From positions 1 through 9,462 of the forward strand of contig DATDPT010000143.1 in assembly GCA_035292605.1 (NCBI GenBank): DNA of 9,462 nt. The letters run 5' to 3'. This document shows positions 6,592 to 9,462 of the stretch, in pieces. A program made the translations under genes and the position numbers. The first letter of the stretch is position 1; each line of letters begins with the position of its first letter. The DNA is from JALYNX01 sp035292605. Lineage in GTDB: Bacteria; Actinomycetota; Acidimicrobiia; Spongiisociales; ZC4RG35. The notes under the pieces are model-generated. The model was not told the origin of the DNA. It did no database searches and was given only the letters and a program-made list of their open reading frames with translations.

Positions 6592-6613
6592 GAGACGGCA
6601 CAACCCGTCTTTT
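6590..6613 (-). terminator. Hairpin terminator ending the VapBC-MNT-HEPN operon
   Basis: On the plus strand AAGAGACGG (6590-6598), loop CACAAC, then CCGTCTTTT (6605-6613). This is a 9-bp stem with a single G-T pair. In the minus direction it comes 37 nt after the HEPN stop codon and immediately before the MazE -35 box, with which it shares two bases. On the minus strand the 3' arm is followed by CCA rather than a long T run, so termination strength is uncertain. Confidence 0.55.
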
Positions 6614-6650
6614 CCCTACCTCGTTTGATGTCACTCTGCATGGTCGTCGC

Positions 6651-7358
6651 CTAGATGCGTTTGGAGCAGGCATCGAGAATGGCGCCGGCAATTTGAATCG
6701 CCTCTTTCACTTCGGCTGAAGCGAAGGTTGTCGATCCGTATTCGGAGCGGTTCCGGTTGCGGCGAAGCCGGTCGACATGTGCCAGGGCGGGTTCGTGAGC
6801 GTCCTCGGCGAGGGTCTTGGCGAATAGTGCGAGCGCCTGACGGGACCCTGGGCGACTTGTGACCCGGTGCCCGGTCATCAGCAGGACCGCGGCGACCGAC
6901 TTGCGGGCAGTGTCGTAGGCGAGGATGTAAGCGCCGGCCGGGTCGATCGACTCGACTGCTTGCGCTGCCTGCAGATGACGTCTGGCGTCTTCGATCCATT
7001 GCGGACCCGTCAGCTCGTCGATCTCGACGGGTTCGATGAGCCGTTTGGCGATCAGGTCATCGAGATCGCTCATACCAACACAACCTTTGGTCGGTTCTTT
7101 CACCGTTCTCTCAAAACCGCCGTCCGCACTTTCCCATTCAGCCTTGGAGCGAACCGAAACATTGATCGGCCGGTCCACCTGGCTGTCAACTGTTGAGACT
7201 GCTTCGTACAGCTGGCCGATGTCGGGTTCACCGATCACCATCAAATCGACGTCTTGAGGCGCAGCAACGCCGGGGGTGGCCCAGGAACCAAATATGAATG
7301 CCTCGTCAATCCCGTCGAGGTCGGCCAACGCGTCCCGCAAGAGTTGTTCAGGTCCCAA
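6651..7358 (-). CDS. MNT nucleotidyltransferase fused to a HEPN domain
   Basis: This is one 235-residue frame from TTG 7358. Residues 20-45 (AFIFGSWATPGVAAPQDVDLMVIG) are a minimal nucleotidyltransferase core with GS-x10-D-x-D (G24, S25, D36, D38). Residues from about 96 to 235 are a HEPN helical domain (QWIEDARRHLQAAQAV, AYILAYDTARKSVAAVLL), with RRNRNRSEYG in place of the usual R-x4-6-H RNase motif. MNT proteins can AMPylate and silence HEPN RNases as antitoxin and toxin. Here the two are in one frame. A second start at M96 (ATG 7073-7071, preceded by AAAGG) could yield HEPN alone (140 residues). Homology to the family continues upstream of 7358 but has no ATG, GTG or TTG, so the N-terminus seems truncated. 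No ribosome-binding site is seen at 7358. Confidence 0.78.
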   Translation of the reverse strand: MGPEQLLRDALADLDGIDEAFIFGSWATPGVAAPQDVDLMVIGEPDIGQLYEAVSTVDSQVDRPINVSVRSKAEWESADGGFERTVKEPTKGCVGMSDLDDLIAKRLIEPVEIDELTGPQWIEDARRHLQAAQAVESIDPAGAYILAYDTARKSVAAVLLMTGHRVTSRPGSRQALALFAKTLAEDAHEPALAHVDRLRRNRNRSEYGSTTFASAEVKEAIQIAGAILDACSKRI

Positions 7359-7430
7359 GGCTTTTGTGAGAAGGGCTTTCAGGTCTGGGTAGAGAGGAGA
7401 GGCTTGGTAACTGGAGTCGAGTTCTACGGG
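7359..7430 (-). pseudogene. Decapitated N-terminal part of the MNT gene
   Basis: In frame with the MNT-HEPN gene, this stretch encodes VELDSSYQASPLYPDLKALL and so on up to TKAL. It matches the SPLYPELRALLxKT linker that normally joins an N-terminal winged-helix domain to the MNT core in this family. Upstream, the frame hits TAG (7433-7431) inside the 3' end of the VapC gene. No ATG, GTG or TTG occurs in it, and only a CTG is possible. The winged-helix domain is absent, so a recombination or insertion joint near 7424-7433 is likely. Confidence 0.6.
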
Positions 7431-7831
7431 CTATTTCGGTAGTGGTGGACGGTCACGCCCGGTAGATCTGCAAACGCTGATTCGTCGGCGGTGAGGAGTG
7501 TGCGGTTTGTGGCACGAGCCGTGGCCGCGATGAGCAAGTCGTGCGCGCCGCGGGGACGCCCGGTCTGCCTTACTGCGACCAGAAGCTGAGCATGTTCGAA
7601 AGCGATATCCCGGTCATAAGAAATGACGGGAATCGAGGCGAGGATGTCGTCCACGTAGGCCTGTCGGTCGGCCTTGGCATGCTGGGATGCGAGTTCGACC
7701 CCTACGACCAATTCGGCGACGGTGATCGCAGCAATTGCCACGTCGTCGTCTTCGTGGATCAGATCGTCGCGATCGATGTCTGCTCGCTCGGCGTCGATCA
7801 GGAAAGTGGTGTCGAGGAGCACGACACTCAT
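7424..7831 (-). CDS. vapC: VapC-type PIN-domain ribonuclease toxin
   Basis: This 135-residue PIN domain has the acidic active-site set D7 (LLDTTFLID), E40 (ITVAELVVG), D98 (GAHDLLIAATA) and D116 (TADESAF), as expected for a magnesium-dependent RNase. VapC toxins cut tRNA or rRNA; the target here cannot be inferred. The start ATG overlaps the antitoxin stop as ATGA, with no clear Shine-Dalgarno sequence, so translation is probably coupled. The stop TAG (7426-7424) abuts the truncated MNT frame. The length is typical and the gene looks functional. Confidence 0.94.
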   Translation of the reverse strand: MSVVLLDTTFLIDAERADIDRDDLIHEDDDVAIAAITVAELVVGVELASQHAKADRQAYVDDILASIPVISYDRDIAFEHAQLLVAVRQTGRPRGAHDLLIAATARATNRTLLTADESAFADLPGVTVHHYRNSP

Positions 7832-8070
7832 GATCTGTTGTCGATCTCAACCAACTCGCGGAGACGTGAGAGTTCCTCTGTCCAAGCTGAATCTGGTCTG
7901 TGACGCTTCAGGATTTCCTTCACCTCGGAACCACGGCCCTTGTTGATCGGCTCGAGATGTGCCACGGCCTTGCCACGCCGAATAATCGTGTAGTGCTCGT
8001 TACCGTGCTCGACGCTGTCCAGCACATCGGAGAAGCGTCTTGCTGCTTCAGTGGCTGAGATATCTGGCAT
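7828..8070 (-). CDS. Phd-family antitoxin of the VapC pair
   Basis: This 80-residue protein opens MPDISATEAARRFSDVLDSVEHGNEHYTIIRRGKAVAHLEP, a typical Phd/YefM DNA-binding domain. It is followed by a short helical toxin-binding tail (WTEELSRLRELVEID). It is a Phd-type rather than AbrB- or CopG-type partner for a PIN toxin, a common combination. The ATG at 8070 sits 6 nt after a TAATCT -10 box, so the mRNA is probably leaderless. It heads a unit that includes vapC and the MNT-HEPN gene. Confidence 0.92.
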   Translation of the reverse strand: MPDISATEAARRFSDVLDSVEHGNEHYTIIRRGKAVAHLEPINKGRGSEVKEILKRHRPDSAWTEELSRLRELVEIDNRS

Positions 8071-8073
8071 GAG

Positions 8074-8105
8074 ATCAGATTATCAGATTCAGTGATCAAG
8101 GTGAA
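8074..8105 (-). promoter_or_regulatory. VapB leaderless promoter with tandem 8-bp repeat
   Basis: On the minus strand, TTCACC (8105-8100, 4 of 6 matches to TTGACA), a 17-bp spacer and TAATCT (8082-8077) lie 6 nt before the ATG. A perfect head-to-tail repeat ATCAGATT-ATCAGATT (8074-8089, plus strand) covers the -10, and the palindrome TGATCA (8093-8098) lies in the spacer. These are good candidates for antitoxin binding. Confidence 0.6.
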
Positions 8106-8128
8106 CCCTCGTGCAGCTCGATCCCGAC

Positions 8129-8146
8129 GACACGTCCCGTTTATAG
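8129..8146 (-). repeat. Dispersed 20-bp module-end element, copy 4
   Basis: Plus-strand reading is GACACGTCCCGTTTATAG, with two A bases of the 3' A run missing. It lies 2 nt downstream of the stop codon (8149-8151) of the DUF4153-like gene. In the direction of minus-strand transcription it is followed within about 25 nt by the VapB promoter. Confidence 0.75.
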
Positions 8147-8148
8147 AT

Positions 8149-9462
8149 TCAGGTGAAGCCGAAGAGCGGGGGGAGGAAGGCGACGACAGTCGCTGCCCAG
8201 AGGGCGAAGATGGGGAGGTAGGAGGTTTGCCATCGCTCAAGGCGGTGGAAGGTGACCCCTCCCCTCAGAAACTGCATCGAGAGCCAGGCGGCTCCGGCCA
8301 GGTTCACCAACAGGACCAGGTTGAGGCCGAGGGCGGCAGCGCGGTTCGGGGTGAACCCGAGATCACCGATGCGGTCCACCATCGCGCCCAGCACCATCAG
8401 GTCGAGCACGAGGGCGCTCGCGATAGCGAGGAGTTGGGCGCGGTCCATCAGCGCGGCCGGTAGGGAGGGCTCTCGCGCGGACATCGCGTAAAGAACCAGC
8501 CCCAGCACGACGACCAGGAGAGCGTCGAAGACGCCCAGCAGCTCGCGGTCGAACGCTCCAGCGACCCCGGACACCGCGTAGGTGGCCACTGCGACGGTCA
8601 ACATCACGGCGAACAGGGGGGTGAAGAGCATGGTCAGCACCGGCGCCATGTTCTCCACGACCCGCTGCTTGGACTCCACGAGCCACGCCGCAATGATCAC
8701 CGCACCGGCCGCACCCGAAGGCACCACCCACTCGAAGACCAACTGCGGAAGGTCGGTCCGGATCGGCTCGAGGATCAGCACCGTGAGCAGAACCAGCACC
8801 CCGCCACCGAGCGCAATAAGCACGTAGTAGATGACCCACTCCCCGGTGAAACGGACGAAGTCCATACGCCGCTCATGGGATCGGAGCGTGCCGCGCATGT
8901 ACGGGTAGGCGACAGCGAACCACAACACGACAGGCAGATAGAGCGCGACGAGCAGCTCGGTGTCTGAGATCCTCGACGCGAAGACCTCGGTGTCCGAGCC
9001 CGCACCGAACGGGTAGAGGTTGACCACCAGCGCAGCGAGCACAAACGGCGCAGCCGTCAGCACCCATCGTCTGGTATCGAAATGCCGTCGGATGGCGAAG
9101 TACGCGGCGAGGAACGGAAACACGAACAAACTGGCGTTCCGCAGCAGCCACCCTGGTTCCTCTTCGGGGAACTGAGCAGCGAGGCGTGCGACCTGGACCG
9201 CGACGGCCGCAGCCAGGGCGAAGGCGAGCGCCTCGAACCCACCGTTGGACGGGGGCGCTGGTTCGTCGTCGTTTCTCGGGACGAGCTGCTTCCAGAGTCG
9301 GTCGCTGTGCTCGCGTGCGAACTCCCGAGTCAGGGTGTCGACGTCCCCCATACGCTTCACGGCAACCAGGAACGCCTCATCGGCTGTGAGGCCGAGTGCA
9401 TCCAGCTCGGCGATCTGGTCGCGAAGATGACCCTCTAGCTCATCAACGTCGCGGCCGTTGAC
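8149..9462 (-). CDS. Permease-prefix, DUF4153-like membrane protein (partial)
   Basis: The frame enters at the right edge, so the 5' end is outside; 437 residues are visible. The first ~48 visible residues (VDELEGHLRDQIAELDALGLTADEAFLVAVKRMGDVDTLTREF) match the 'permease prefix domain 1' helical module found before membrane domains of PadR-linked transport proteins. After a charged linker come about 11 hydrophobic helices. The C-terminal block with GFTPNRAAALGLNLVLLVNL and LERWQTSYLPIFALWAATVV is what I recall from DUF4153 proteins. The biochemical role is unknown. A GTG at 9360 is only an internal codon; the frame and homology continue upstream of it. Repeat copy 4 follows the stop codon. 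Confidence 0.82.
   Translation of the reverse strand, partial: VNGRDVDELEGHLRDQIAELDALGLTADEAFLVAVKRMGDVDTLTREFAREHSDRLWKQLVPRNDDEPAPPSNGGFEALAFALAAAVAVQVARLAAQFPEEEPGWLLRNASLFVFPFLAAYFAIRRHFDTRRWVLTAAPFVLAALVVNLYPFGAGSDTEVFASRISDTELLVALYLPVVLWFAVAYPYMRGTLRSHERRMDFVRFTGEWVIYYVLIALGGGVLVLLTVLILEPIRTDLPQLVFEWVVPSGAAGAVIIAAWLVESKQRVVENMAPVLTMLFTPLFAVMLTVAVATYAVSGVAGAFDRELLGVFDALLVVVLGLVLYAMSAREPSLPAALMDRAQLLAIASALVLDLMVLGAMVDRIGDLGFTPNRAAALGLNLVLLVNLAGAAWLSMQFLRGGVTFHRLERWQTSYLPIFALWAATVVAFLPPLFGFT

Noticed and set aside
180..8146. Classical integron attC sites for the four repeated elements
   Set aside because: The element lacks the RYYYAAC/GTTRRRY core pair and the long imperfect palindrome of attC sites, and no integron integrase is seen here. 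It is kept as an unexplained dispersed element.
8092..8839. Frames on both strands inside the DUF4153-like gene
   Set aside because: Low-complexity arginine/alanine-rich products in alternative frames of a long conserved membrane protein.

Overview
The window looks like chromosomal DNA from a high-GC Gram-positive bacterium. An actinobacterium is the best guess, possibly an Acidimicrobiia-type lineage, but no marker gene is present to prove it. The support is indirect: GC-rich codon use, frequent GTG starts, and at least four genes that carry a -10 box only 6-7 nt before the start codon, the leaderless-mRNA layout common in Actinobacteria. There are no rRNA, tRNA, CRISPR or transposase genes.

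Layout from left to right. Positions 1-76 hold the 5' end of an unrecognised minus-strand gene. Positions 204-745 hold a minus-strand Phd/YefM antitoxin with a RelE/ParE-type toxin. Positions 810-1996 hold a minus-strand PadR-regulator/ABC-ATPase pair. It faces away from a large plus-strand FtsX/MacB-like ABC permease (2041-4251), and the three probably form one regulated exporter. Positions 4365-4646 hold a small minus-strand DUF5808-like membrane protein. Positions 4752-5873 hold a plus-strand class II Fic protein with a C-terminal winged helix. On the minus strand from 8070 down to 6013 there are two toxin blocks: a Phd-type antitoxin with a VapC/PIN toxin, followed by an MNT nucleotidyltransferase fused to a HEPN domain, then, behind a hairpin terminator, a ribbon-helix-helix antitoxin with a MazF toxin. 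Positions 8149-9462 hold a minus-strand membrane protein with an N-terminal permease-prefix domain and a DUF4153-like body, incomplete at the window edge.

The genes therefore form a toxin-antitoxin/defence-like cluster (three TA pairs, one MNT-HEPN fusion and one Fic protein) interleaved with a PadR-controlled exporter and membrane proteins. The most unusual feature is a ~20-bp element, GACNNGTCCCGTTTCTAAAG as read on the plus strand. It occurs four times in the same orientation, each time at or within about 25 nt of the stop codon of a minus-strand gene, at the junction between gene modules. The second is the MNT-HEPN gene: it has lost its upstream winged-helix part where the VapBC module abuts it, and its two halves are joined in one reading frame.
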